Assembly (NCBI RefSeq): GCF_011058255.1
Contig: NZ_JAALFH010000033.1
Span: forward strand, 54,981 to 118,980
Source of the DNA: Thioalkalivibrio sp. XN8
GTDB taxonomy: Bacteria > Pseudomonadota > Gammaproteobacteria > Steroidobacterales > XN24
Length of the DNA stretch: 64,000 bases
Direction: 5' to 3'
The notes under the pieces are model-generated. The model was not told the DNA's origin. It did not search any database and saw nothing but the letters and a program-made list of their open reading frames with translations. Numbering within the stretch: the stretch's first letter is position 1; every line of letters starts with the position of its first letter. The position numbers were made by a program, and so were the translations under genes. Positions 19,325 to 27,651 of the stretch are shown here, piece after piece.

Positions 19325-19681
19325 ATGACCGATGACACCTATGCCTCGATGCGCAAGCGCATCAACAAGGCCAACGCCGGCTTCCGCAAGGGCCAGCCGG
19401 ACACCTTCAAGGGCTTCAACCTGATGCATGAGCAGGCCATGGCCGCGGGCGCGCTGGACCACAAGACCAAGGAGCTGGTCGCCGTGGCCCTGTCGGTCGC
19501 CTCGCGCTGTGATCCCTGCATCGCCTTCCACGTGCCCGCGGCCATGCGGCTCGGCGCCACCCGCGAGGAGATCATGGAAGTGCTGTCGGTGGCGGTGATG
19601 ATGGGCGGCGGCCCGTCGCTGATGTACGCCGCGCACACCATGGAAGTGGTGGAGGAGGAGCTGGCGAAGGACCAGTCCTGA
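19325..19681 (+). CDS. Carboxymuconolactone decarboxylase/AhpD-like protein
   Basis: A 118-residue small all-helical protein. KTKELVAVALSV followed by SRCDPCIAFH gives the E-x-C-x2-C-x3-H arrangement of the AhpD-type peroxidase-reductase branch, not the decarboxylase branch. It probably acts as a thiol-dependent peroxidase or disulphide reductase. A GST-family gene diverges from it 63 bp upstream, consistent with redox detoxification. Confidence 0.88.
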   Translation: MTDDTYASMRKRINKANAGFRKGQPDTFKGFNLMHEQAMAAGALDHKTKELVAVALSVASRCDPCIAFHVPAAMRLGATREEIMEVLSVAVMMGGGPSLMYAAHTMEVVEEELAKDQS

Positions 19682-19689
19682 GCAGGCGG

Positions 19690-20871
19690 TCAGCCCGTGC
19701 CGCGGGTCGTGTTCCAGCGGCGGACCCAGTCGAGCACCTTGTCGCCCTCCATGGCGCGGGCGACGAAGTAGCCCTGGCCCTCGTCGCAGCCGAGGTCGGA
19801 GACCAGGTTCCACACCCGCAGGTTGTCGATGCCCTCGGCGACCACGCGCATCTGCAGCTCGTGGCCGAGGCGGATGTTCGACTGCAGGATGGCGGCGGCC
19901 TCGTCGTCCACCAGGGCGTTGCGCACGAAGCAGCGATCCAGCTTCAGCTCGCTGTAGGGCAGCTCGTTGAGCTGCGCCATGTTGGAGCGCCCGGTGCCGA
20001 AGTCGTCGATGGACAGCTCGAAGCCTTGCAGGCGCAGCCGGGTCAGGGTCTCGAGGGTGTCCACGCTGCTGTTGCCGTCCCAGTTCTCGGTGACCTCGAG
20101 GGTGATCTGGGACGGCTTCAGGCGGAAGGTATCGGCCCAGTGGACGAGCGTCTGCGGCAGCCGCTCGTCGCTCAGCAGCGAGGGCGAAATATTGACGGCG
20201 AGCTGCAGCGGCGCGCCGTTGGCGCGCCACCGGGCGGCCGCGGAGAACGCATGACAGACCAGCGCCTCGGTCAGGGCGAAGATGAGGCCCGATTCCTCCG
20301 CCACCCGGATGAATGTCGCCGGCGGCAGGGTGCCGCGCTCGGGATCATCGAGCCTGGCCAGCGCTTCCATGCCGACGGGCCGCAGCGTTTCGAGGTCGAT
20401 CTTGGGCTGGAACCAGGGCTGGATCCGGCCGCGGTCCAGGCGGTCGGAAATCATCTCATGGCTCAGCTGCAGCCGCAGTGCCCTGGTGCCTTCGTCCTCG
20501 TCCGTGACCGGCAGCATCAGCAGGGCGCCGAAATCGGCCTCGCTGAAGGGATGTTGCAGTTGCCCCACCAGCCGCAGGCCGCGGGCGCGGGCCAGCCTGG
20601 ACGCCGAGTTCAGCACCCGCACCGGGGCCAGCCCGGTCATGATCAGCCCCGCCTGGCAGGCGCGCTCGCTCAGGAACCGCACGCTGTCGACGCCGTCGCC
20701 CCGGTTGCCGGACAGGGACAAGGTGACGAAGCGCAGTTCCGGGTGCCACTGCTCGGCCAACGACGCGAAATCCGCGGCTGCCGCCGTGCGGTACCCGCGC
20801 CGACTGCAATAGTCGGCCAGGCGGCCGCACAGCTCGGCATCCGGCTCCATGATCAGGATTTCGGGCGTCAT
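19690..20871 (-). CDS. EAL-domain c-di-GMP phosphodiesterase with degenerate receiver
   Basis: The protein has 393 residues. Residues 1-120 have the length and strand pattern of a response-regulator receiver. The phosphoacceptor aspartate region instead reads FVTLSLSGNRGDG, and the lysine before PF is missing (GQLQHPF), so it is probably not phosphorylated. The EAL domain (about 140-390) keeps EALARL, NISPS, LEVTEN, DDFGTG, KLDR and AEGID, so phosphodiesterase activity is plausible. It converges with the AhpD-like gene and is divergent from gshA. Confidence 0.88.
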   Translation of the reverse strand: MTPEILIMEPDAELCGRLADYCSRRGYRTAAAADFASLAEQWHPELRFVTLSLSGNRGDGVDSVRFLSERACQAGLIMTGLAPVRVLNSASRLARARGLRLVGQLQHPFSEADFGALLMLPVTDEDEGTRALRLQLSHEMISDRLDRGRIQPWFQPKIDLETLRPVGMEALARLDDPERGTLPPATFIRVAEESGLIFALTEALVCHAFSAAARWRANGAPLQLAVNISPSLLSDERLPQTLVHWADTFRLKPSQITLEVTENWDGNSSVDTLETLTRLRLQGFELSIDDFGTGRSNMAQLNELPYSELKLDRCFVRNALVDDEAAAILQSNIRLGHELQMRVVAEGIDNLRVWNLVSDLGCDEGQGYFVARAMEGDKVLDWVRRWNTTRGTG

Positions 20872-21001
20872 AGCGGATGGATATCAGGCGCCGGGCGTCC
20901 GGCCCATGACGCGGGTCACGCTTTGCCTCGAAAGCGCCTGACGATGCGTATAATCGCCAGTCCCACGGACCCGCGGCCCGGCTGCCGGGAGATTGAGACG
21001 C

Positions 21002-22579
21002 ATGTTCGACCTCGCTGAGCGCCGGCTGTCGCGCCTCGCCCGCCTCGACGCCGACTGCCTGCGCGGCGGCGGTCGCGGCGTGGAAAAGGAGTCCCTGCGG
21101 GTTACGCCCGAGGGGCGCATCGCCCGGACGCCCCATCCCGCCGCGCTCGGCGCCGCCGTGGCGCATCCGTGGATCACCACCGACTATTCGGAAGCGCTGC
21201 TCGAGTTCGTCACGCCGCCGCTGGACACCAACTGGGCGACCCTGCAGTTCCTCTGTGACATCCACCAGTTCGTGTACCCGCGCCTGCCCGATAACGAGGC
21301 GCTCTGGCCCACCAGCATGCCCTGCGCGGTCGGGGGGGACGAAAGCGTGCCCGTGGCCGAGTACGGCAGCTCCAATGTCGGGCGGATGAAACACATTTAC
21401 CGGCTCGGCCTCGGTTACCGCTATGGCCGCGTGATGCAGACCATTGCCGGCGTGCACTTCAATTACTCGTTGCCGGAGGCGTTCTGGTCCGCCCTGGGCG
21501 AGAGCGAGGGGCGCGACAGCGCCGACCGCAACTTCCGCGACGAGATGTACTTCGGCCTGCTGCGCAACTTCCGCCGCTACGGCTGGATCGTCATGTACCT
21601 GTTCGGCGCCTCGCCGGCCGTGTGCAAGTCCTTTCTCGGCGGGCGCGACCCCGGCCTGCCGTCCTTCGACCGCGCCACCTGGTACGGGCCGTACGCCACC
21701 TCGCTGCGCATGAGCGACCTCGGCTATCGCAACACCAACCAGGCCGGCATCCAGTTGTCGATGAACTCCCTGGAGGAATACATCGATGGCCTGGAGCACG
21801 CGATCCGCTCGCCCTGGCCGCCCTACGAGAAAATCGGCGTGGCGCCGGGCGGCCAGTGGCGCCAGCTGTCGACCAGCGCGCTGCAGATCGAGAACGAGTA
21901 CTACGGCTACATCCGGCCCAAGCAGCCGATTCGCCCCGGTGAGCGGCCGACCCTGGCGCTGCGCCGTGCCGGCGTGGCGTACGCGGAGGTGCGGGCGCTG
22001 GACGTCAGTCCCTATGATCCCGCCGGCGTCAGCCAGAACGAGCTGCGCTTTCTCGAGGCCCTGCTGGTGTTCTGCATGCTGCACGACAGCCCGCCGCTCG
22101 GCGCGGAGGAGGTGGCGCAACTCGACGCCAACCACGCCCGGGTGGCGGTGAGCGGCCGGGACCCGGCCCTGGTGCTGGATATCGCCGGGCAGCACCGGCC
22201 GCTGGCGGCGTGGGGCCGGGAGCTGTGCCGGCAGCTGGCCCCGGTCTGCGAACTGCTGGACCGCGGCGACCCGGCCCGCTCCTACAGCGCCGCCCTCGAG
22301 CTGCAGGCGGACAAGGTGAAAGATCCGGGCCTGACGCCCTCGGCCAGGATCCTGGCGGAGATGCGGGAGGAGGGCGAGTCCTTCTTCGGCTTTGCCATGC
22401 GCATGTCCCGCCAGCACGCCGACTACTTCGCCGCCCTGCCGCCGATGTCAGCGGGGCGGCTGGCCGAGTTCGAGGCGGAGGCGGCACAGTCCCACGAGGC
22501 GCAGCGCGAGCTCGAGGATGCCCCGCCCGAACCGTTCGAGGACTACCTGGCCCGCTACTTCGCCGCCCCCGGATCCTAG
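21002..22579 (+). CDS. gshA: Glutamate--cysteine ligase
   Basis: A 525-residue proteobacterial-type GshA, close to the 518 of the E. coli enzyme. It makes gamma-glutamylcysteine, the first step of glutathione synthesis. GVEKESLRV (metal/ATP-site glutamates), TTDYSEALLEFVTPP and VGRMKHIYRLGLGYRYGR are conserved family blocks. ATG 21002 is favoured over an in-frame TTG at 20993 because GGGAG (20986-20990) is properly spaced only from the ATG. The antiporter gene starts on the very next base after the stop codon. Confidence 0.95.
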   Translation: MFDLAERRLSRLARLDADCLRGGGRGVEKESLRVTPEGRIARTPHPAALGAAVAHPWITTDYSEALLEFVTPPLDTNWATLQFLCDIHQFVYPRLPDNEALWPTSMPCAVGGDESVPVAEYGSSNVGRMKHIYRLGLGYRYGRVMQTIAGVHFNYSLPEAFWSALGESEGRDSADRNFRDEMYFGLLRNFRRYGWIVMYLFGASPAVCKSFLGGRDPGLPSFDRATWYGPYATSLRMSDLGYRNTNQAGIQLSMNSLEEYIDGLEHAIRSPWPPYEKIGVAPGGQWRQLSTSALQIENEYYGYIRPKQPIRPGERPTLALRRAGVAYAEVRALDVSPYDPAGVSQNELRFLEALLVFCMLHDSPPLGAEEVAQLDANHARVAVSGRDPALVLDIAGQHRPLAAWGRELCRQLAPVCELLDRGDPARSYSAALELQADKVKDPGLTPSARILAEMREEGESFFGFAMRMSRQHADYFAALPPMSAGRLAEFEAEAAQSHEAQRELEDAPPEPFEDYLARYFAAPGS

Positions 22580-23533
22580 ATGTTCGTGAGTATCGGCTTC
22601 CTGCTGCTCGGCTTCCTGCTGCTTTACGGCGGCGGGGAGTGGCTGGTGCGCGGCGCGAGCAACCTGGCGCTGCGTTTCGGCATGAGTCCCTTCATGGTCG
22701 GCATGACCATCGTGGCTTTCGCCACCAGCGCGCCCGAGCTGGCAGTGAGCCTGCAGGCGGCGCTGGCCGGGGTGGACGACATCGCCGTCGGCAACGTGGT
22801 CGGGTCCAACATCGCCAATATCGGCCTGATTCTCGGAATCTGCGCCCTGTTGACGCCGACCGTGGTGCGCATGCGCCTGATCCGCATCGACCTGCCGTGG
22901 CTGATCGTCGTCTCGGGCCTGCTGACGGCCTTTCTCTACGACGGCGGGCTGACGCGCCTGGGCGGCGTGATCCTGCTTGCGGGGCTTGCGGCCTTCCTGT
23001 TCTGGAACGTCCGGGTCGGGCGCCCGGAGCAGGAAGAAGACGAGGTGAAGCGGGAGTTCGAGGGGATCGTCCGGCCGCGGGTGGGCGCCAGCGTCGACGT
23101 GCTGCTGATCCTGGCGGGGCTCATCGCCCTGGTGGGGGGCGGCGCCGCCTTCGTGCGCGGCGGGGTGGATCTCGCCGAGATTCTCGGGGTGCCTTCGGCC
23201 GTGATCGGCCTCACCGTCGTGGCCGTCGGCACCAGCCTGCCGGAACTCGCCACCAGCATCGTCGCCGCGCGCCGCGGTGACGCTGACATTGCCGTCGGCA
23301 ATGTCGTCGGATCGAACTTCTTCAACATCCTCGCCATCCTCGGCATCACCGCGACCATCCAGCCGCTGGAACGCGGCGGCATCACCATGATCGATATGGG
23401 CGTAATGATGGCCTTCACCGTGGTCCTGCTGCCGCTGATCCTGGTGCGCAGGTGCATCGGCCGGCCGGAGGGCGCCGTGCTGCTGGCGGGCTATCTCGCC
23501 TATGTCACCTGGCTGGTGAGCAACGCGCTCTAG
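22580..23533 (+). CDS. yrbG: Calcium/sodium antiporter (CaCA family, YrbG-like)
   Basis: A 317-residue protein with about ten membrane helices. The two alpha repeats are clear: GMTIVAFATSAPELAVS plus GNVVGSNIANIGLILG in the first half, and GLTVVAVGTSLPELATS plus GNVVGSNFFNILAILG in the second. The conserved Glu residues in APEL/LPEL are the ion-binding pair of the family. Its ATG immediately follows the gshA stop, so the two genes form one transcript. Its stop codon overlaps the stop of the convergent asparaginase gene. Confidence 0.92.
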   Translation: MFVSIGFLLLGFLLLYGGGEWLVRGASNLALRFGMSPFMVGMTIVAFATSAPELAVSLQAALAGVDDIAVGNVVGSNIANIGLILGICALLTPTVVRMRLIRIDLPWLIVVSGLLTAFLYDGGLTRLGGVILLAGLAAFLFWNVRVGRPEQEEDEVKREFEGIVRPRVGASVDVLLILAGLIALVGGGAAFVRGGVDLAEILGVPSAVIGLTVVAVGTSLPELATSIVAARRGDADIAVGNVVGSNFFNILAILGITATIQPLERGGITMIDMGVMMAFTVVLLPLILVRRCIGRPEGAVLLAGYLAYVTWLVSNAL

Positions 23534-24516
23534 GGCCCTTCGCCGCCGAAGATCGCCACTTCGCGGCCGGCGGCATCGGCCCGGCCGCGGTACATGCCCT
23601 CGGTGCTGAACGACAGGCTGGCGCGCCCGGCGCGGTCGAGCACGATCACGCCGCCGAGCCCGCCCAGCGCCCGGATTTCCGCCAGCACGCCGGCCGCCGC
23701 CTCGTCGGGGGACTGGCCGGCCAGGGCGATGCGGGTACAGATGGCGTGGGCGGCCGCCGCGCGGATGAAGTACTCGCCGTCGCCGGTGGCGGAGACTGCG
23801 CAGCCCTCGTCGGCCCAGGTGCCGGCGCCGATTACCGGGACGTCACCCAGCCGGCCCCAGCGCTTCGCCGTGGTGCCGCCGGTCGAGGTCGCGGCCGCCA
23901 GCCCACCGGCGGCGTCCAGCGCCACCGCGCCTACGGTCCCGAAGCGGCCCTGGTCGGCCGCCGTCGGCAGTGCGCCCGTGAGCAGCGAGCGCTGCAGCTG
24001 TTCCCAGCGTTGCTCGGTCCGGAACCAGCTGGCGGGCTTCAGCTCCAGCCCCTGGTCGATGGCGAACTCGACGGCGCCGTCGCCGGCCAGGAACACGTGC
24101 GGGGAGTCCTCCATCACGCGCCGCGCCAGCAGCACCGGGTTGCGTACCCAGCGCACCCCGCCGACCGCCCCGGCCGCACGGCTTGCGCCATCCATGATCG
24201 AGGCGTCGAGTTCGTTGCGCCCCTCGGCGGTGAACACGGCGCCGCGGCCGGCGTTGAACAGCGGCGAGTCTTCCAGCGGCACGATGGCCGCAGTGACGGC
24301 GTCGAGCGCGCTGCCGCCTGCCGCCAGGACCTGCCAGCCGGCCACCAGGGCCTCGTCCAGCGCCGCCTCGTACTCGGCTCGCGCCGCGGCGGTCATGTCG
24401 GCCGCCCGCAGCGTGCCCGCGCCGCCGTGGATCAGCAGCAGGGGCTCCCGGGCGGGCAGCGGGAGGGCCAGGGCCAGCAACAGCAGGGCGGCGAGGACGA
24501 GGACGAGTCTGCTCAT
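23530..24516 (-). CDS. Isoaspartyl peptidase/L-asparaginase (Ntn hydrolase)
   Basis: A 328-residue type of asparaginase made as a precursor that cleaves itself. A signal-like N-terminus (VLVLAALLLLALALPLPA) suggests export to the periplasm. IHGGAGT marks the start of the alpha subunit. The nucleophile threonine is in RFGTVGAVALD, where cleavage creates the new N-terminus, and TSTGGTTAKRWGRLGD supplies the oxyanion and substrate residues. The gene overlaps the upstream PP2C gene by ATGA and is the last gene of the kinase/phosphatase operon, an unusual partner. Confidence 0.92.
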   Translation of the reverse strand: MSRLVLVLAALLLLALALPLPAREPLLLIHGGAGTLRAADMTAAARAEYEAALDEALVAGWQVLAAGGSALDAVTAAIVPLEDSPLFNAGRGAVFTAEGRNELDASIMDGASRAAGAVGGVRWVRNPVLLARRVMEDSPHVFLAGDGAVEFAIDQGLELKPASWFRTEQRWEQLQRSLLTGALPTAADQGRFGTVGAVALDAAGGLAAATSTGGTTAKRWGRLGDVPVIGAGTWADEGCAVSATGDGEYFIRAAAAHAICTRIALAGQSPDEAAAGVLAEIRALGGLGGVIVLDRAGRASLSFSTEGMYRGRADAAGREVAIFGGEGP

Positions 24517-25406
24517 GTGTTCTCCGGTTCCAGCGTCAGCTGGCGGGGCGGCGGCAGGCGCCCTTCCACCGCCTTGCCGGGGCGGCGCCTGAAGGCCACC
24601 AGCGTGAGATCATCGGGTTTGCTCGGGTGCGCGCCGGGCGCCTCCTCGGGCGCGCCCTCCATGCGCGCCACGGCCGACTGTGCCAGCCTGCGCACCTGCC
24701 GGTCCAGCGGGCCGCAGCGCAGGAGGGCGGTGATCTCCTCCAGGCGCAAGTTGTCGACCAGGCCGTCGCTGCAGGCCAGCACCGTGTCCTGCGGCGCGAG
24801 GCGCACGGCGGAGCTGACTTCGATGCGCATGTCATGGCTGCCGAGGAAGTTCGACACCAGGTGGCGGTCCTCGTGGTGCAACGCTTCCTCCTGGTTCACC
24901 AGTCCGGCCTGCACGGCGAAGCCGACCGGGGAATGCGACAGGGTCCGCAGCTTGAGCCGCCCGCGCTGTCCCAGGACGATCACTTCCGAGTCGCCGACGT
25001 TGTAGGCGCGGATCCGCCCCGCGCACAGCTCGGCCACGACCAGGGTGGTGGCGCTGCCGTTGGCCTGCGCCAGGACCGCCGCGTTGGCCTGGGCGATGCC
25101 GTCGAGGATCGCGGCCTGCAGTGCCTGGCCGGCGGCGTACTCCCGTTCCACCACGGCGGCGAGGGTGTCGATCGCTCCGGCCGCGGCGGCCCCGCCGCCG
25201 GGCAGCCCGCCCATGCCGTCCGCGACGGCCAGCACGGCATGCTGTGCGTCGAGCGACAACACGAGCAACGCGTCCTCGCCGCGCTCCTTGCCGGCGCAGG
25301 GCCGCGCCCAGGCGACGGCGGCGCCGTCGGCGGCCCGCAACAGCTGCTCCACGGTGTCTTCCGCCTCGGCGAGGCGGAAGGAGGTTTCCGCGATGGCTGC
25401 CGTCAC
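24513..25406 (-). CDS. PP2C-family serine/threonine phosphatase
   Basis: A 297-residue metal-dependent phosphatase. ERGEDA and AVADGMGGLPGGG provide the metal-binding acids, VGDSEVIV the central motif, and LACSDGLVDN the third metal aspartate. KPDDLTLVAF closes the domain. No membrane segment is seen, so it is cytoplasmic. It overlaps the kinase gene (25403-25406) and the asparaginase gene (24513-24516), so stoichiometric production with the kinase it presumably opposes is likely. Confidence 0.93.
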   Translation of the reverse strand: MTAAIAETSFRLAEAEDTVEQLLRAADGAAVAWARPCAGKERGEDALLVLSLDAQHAVLAVADGMGGLPGGGAAAAGAIDTLAAVVEREYAAGQALQAAILDGIAQANAAVLAQANGSATTLVVAELCAGRIRAYNVGDSEVIVLGQRGRLKLRTLSHSPVGFAVQAGLVNQEEALHHEDRHLVSNFLGSHDMRIEVSSAVRLAPQDTVLACSDGLVDNLRLEEITALLRCGPLDRQVRRLAQSAVARMEGAPEEAPGAHPSKPDDLTLVAFRRRPGKAVEGRLPPPRQLTLEPENT

Positions 25407-26188
25407 CGCCGCGCCGCGGGTTGGCGGATCCGTTCGAAGGCCGCCAGCAGCCGCATGCCGTCCCGGAACCGCCGGGACGGCTTGACCTCGATGGCGCGCC
25501 GGATCAGCGCGACCATGTCGGGGTGGAGTTTCTGGCGCAGGCGGGCGGCCCCGGGCGGGGGCCAGTCATAGGGCCAGCGGGGCAGGGTGCCGGCGAACAT
25601 GCGATACAGCACCAGGCCGACCGAGAACACGTCCGAGGCGAGCACCGGGCGCCCCATGGCCTGCTCCGGCGCGACGTAGCCCACCGTGCCCGAGCCGGAA
25701 GCTTCCAGGACCCGGCCGCGGGCGAGCTTGGAAAAGCCGAAGTCGGCGAGCCGCAGCTGGTTGTCGGGAAAGATGATGAAATTGTCGGGCTTGATGTCGC
25801 AGTGGATGATTCGGTGCTCGTGGGCGTGGGCGACCCCGGCCAGGATCTGGCGGGTGAAATCCAGCGCCCTGGCCGTCGAGATGCGTTTCTGCAGGCGGGT
25901 GCCGAGGGTCTCCAGGCCAAGCGGCATCGAGATCACGAAGTAGCCGTCGATGAAGCAGGCGTTCTGGATTGGCAGGATGTTGGGATGGTCGAGCTTCGCC
26001 AGCAGCCGGACCTCCTTGCGGAAGTCCGCGAGAAAATAGTCGTCCATCATGCGGCGGTGCGGGATCTTCAGGGCGACCCGCAGGCCGTGGATGGTGTCGT
26101 AGGCCTGGTACACGGCCGCCAGCGGGCCGTCGGCCAGCCGTTTCTCGATCCGGTATTTGCCCAGTTTCTGCCGGGCCCTGAGCATCAT
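25403..26188 (-). CDS. Serine/threonine protein kinase (compact, soluble)
   Basis: A kinase domain of 261 residues with nothing appended: no PASTA repeats and no transmembrane helix. The glycine loop is weak (ADGPLAAV). VALKIP holds the ATP lysine (about residue 41). The catalytic loop is HCDIKPDN, with Cys in place of the usual Arg of HRD. ADFGFSKL and YVAPEQ follow. Losing the HRD arginine usually means activity does not need activation-loop phosphorylation. ATG 26188 fits the domain start; in-frame codons up to 26281 are unsupported. Confidence 0.9.
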   Translation of the reverse strand: MMLRARQKLGKYRIEKRLADGPLAAVYQAYDTIHGLRVALKIPHRRMMDDYFLADFRKEVRLLAKLDHPNILPIQNACFIDGYFVISMPLGLETLGTRLQKRISTARALDFTRQILAGVAHAHEHRIIHCDIKPDNFIIFPDNQLRLADFGFSKLARGRVLEASGSGTVGYVAPEQAMGRPVLASDVFSVGLVLYRMFAGTLPRWPYDWPPPGAARLRQKLHPDMVALIRRAIEVKPSRRFRDGMRLLAAFERIRQPAARR

Positions 26189-26369
26189 CCTGCGACTCCC
26201 GCCGGGCGCGCTGCAAGCCCCGGAATATAGGGCAAAGACGCGCCTGGCGCGAGCGATTGAATTTTCGCCGCGAGGCGCCATCTAAGGGCATAGGGGCCGC
26301 CGGTGGAACCGTTGGCAGGGCGGGCACGAACAAGGCAATGACAACCCGAAAGGCGGAGTAGGGCCAAAA

Positions 26370-26582
26370 ATGAGTGGATACGCACGCAAGGATTTCCCCG
26401 CGGATGCGGATTTCGAATTCACGGGCGAGGGCGAGCCGGTCGAACTCCTGCCGGACCTCGGCCGGCGCGAAGCCCAGCGCAGCGGGCCCGGCACCGCCGC
26501 CCGGCGCACGCTTGAGGCCCTGGCGGAAAGCCGGCGCCTGAGCCGGGAACTGGCGGACCTCGAGAACTACGAAGACCTGTGA
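26370..26582 (+). CDS. Small charged protein, possibly PA3496-like
   Basis: A 70-residue soluble protein with an acidic N-terminal half and a helical C-terminus (RTLEALAESRRLSRELADLENYEDL). The layout resembles the PA3496 family of small putative envelope-integrity proteins, but the match is by pattern only. A GGAG lies 12 bases upstream of ATG 26370. It ends just before the DUF4136 lipoprotein gene and probably shares its transcript. Confidence 0.5.
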   Translation: MSGYARKDFPADADFEFTGEGEPVELLPDLGRREAQRSGPGTAARRTLEALAESRRLSRELADLENYEDL

Positions 26583-26620
26583 CCCGGATGCGGACGAGGG
26601 TCGGACCCATGGAGGCAGCG

Positions 26621-27205
26621 ATGAGCAAGAAAACCGCGCGGGCTGTGGCGCTGGCCGCCATGCTGGCGTTCCTGGCCGGCTGCGCCGCCATGGCGCCGAG
26701 GGTCACGACCGACTACGACCGCAGCGTGGATTTCAGCCAGTACCGGACCTTTGCCTTCATGGACCGCGAGGAACGCGGCGTGGCCCGCAGCTACGACAGC
26801 ATCGCCGACCGGCGGCTGATGGCCGCGGTGAGCCGCGAACTGGAAGCCCGCGGCTACCGGCAGGTGGAGGCCGACCCCGACCTGCTGGTGAACTTCGCCG
26901 TCGCCACCGAGACCGTCGAGGAAATCGTGTCGGTGCCGAGCCCGGGTTGGCCGGCCCCGTGGGGCTGGCGCTACTACTATTATCCGTGGCCGGCGTACAA
27001 CTACGACACCTACGTCGATCGCTACGAGCAGGGCACGATCTTCATCGACCTGGTCGATGCCGAGCGCCGGCAGCTCGTCTGGGAAGGCAGGGCGGTGCAG
27101 CGCGTCAACAGCGCTACCCGGGAAGACCCGGCGGGCACGCTGGACGCGACGGTGAGCGAGATTTTTGCCGCCTATCCCTTCCGGGCCGGCCCGGCGCCGC
27201 GGTAG
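26621..27205 (+). CDS. DUF4136 family lipoprotein
   Basis: A 194-residue protein with signal peptide and lipobox LAGCAA, then TTDYDRSVDFSQYRTFAF, the hallmark opening of DUF4136. A Tyr/Pro-rich segment (about 115-135: WRYYYYPWPAYNYDTY) and the block GTIFIDLVDAERRQLVWEG follow. ATG 26621 is chosen for the GGAGG five bases upstream. The function of the family is unknown. Membership predicts an outer-membrane-anchored periplasmic protein. Confidence 0.85.
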   Translation: MSKKTARAVALAAMLAFLAGCAAMAPRVTTDYDRSVDFSQYRTFAFMDREERGVARSYDSIADRRLMAAVSRELEARGYRQVEADPDLLVNFAVATETVEEIVSVPSPGWPAPWGWRYYYYPWPAYNYDTYVDRYEQGTIFIDLVDAERRQLVWEGRAVQRVNSATREDPAGTLDATVSEIFAAYPFRAGPAPR

Positions 27206-27215
27206 CCGCGAGCAG

Positions 27216-27644
27216 TCAGCGCCGGCCGGAGGCGGGGTCGCTGCGCCGGCGCTCGGGCTCTCTTGGCACGATGTCGCAGGCTGCCCCCTCGTGCCGGGTC
27301 GCCACCACCCGGTCCGCCTCTACTTCGAAGAACAGCAGGCAGTCGCTGCGGCCTGCCGGCACGAAGCCGGCCGGCCTGCGCGCCGGATCGAGGCGGGCGC
27401 CGGGCTCGGCCAGCCGCTCGATCCGGTGGTCCAGTTCGCGTGTGCGCTCGTACACCAGCACGACGCGGCCCGGCTCGGCGGGCAGCGTCCGGAGCGGCGT
27501 GCCCCAGGCGTCGAGCAATTCCTCGACCGGCGCGCCCTCCCAGGCCGAGAGATCCCGGACCCACCAGGACTGGGTAGCGCAGCCTGCCAGCAGCGCGAGG
27601 ATGACGGCGGGCGCGAGGCGGCGCGCGGTGCGGGACGGGCTCAT
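27216..27644 (-). CDS. Hypothetical lipoprotein
   Basis: A 142-residue protein with a basic N-terminus, hydrophobic core and lipobox LLAGCA. WVRDLSAWEGAPVEELLDAWGTPLRTL resembles small outer-membrane lipoproteins with an SmpA/OmlA-like turn, though no family is certain. Two additional cysteines in the mature part (SDCLLF and AACDIV) could form a disulphide. It converges with the DUF4136 gene and follows the thioredoxin/DsbD-like gene by 7 bp on the same strand. Confidence 0.6.
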   Translation of the reverse strand: MSPSRTARRLAPAVILALLAGCATQSWWVRDLSAWEGAPVEELLDAWGTPLRTLPAEPGRVVLVYERTRELDHRIERLAEPGARLDPARRPAGFVPAGRSDCLLFFEVEADRVVATRHEGAACDIVPREPERRRSDPASGRR

Positions 27645-27651
27645 GTCCCGA

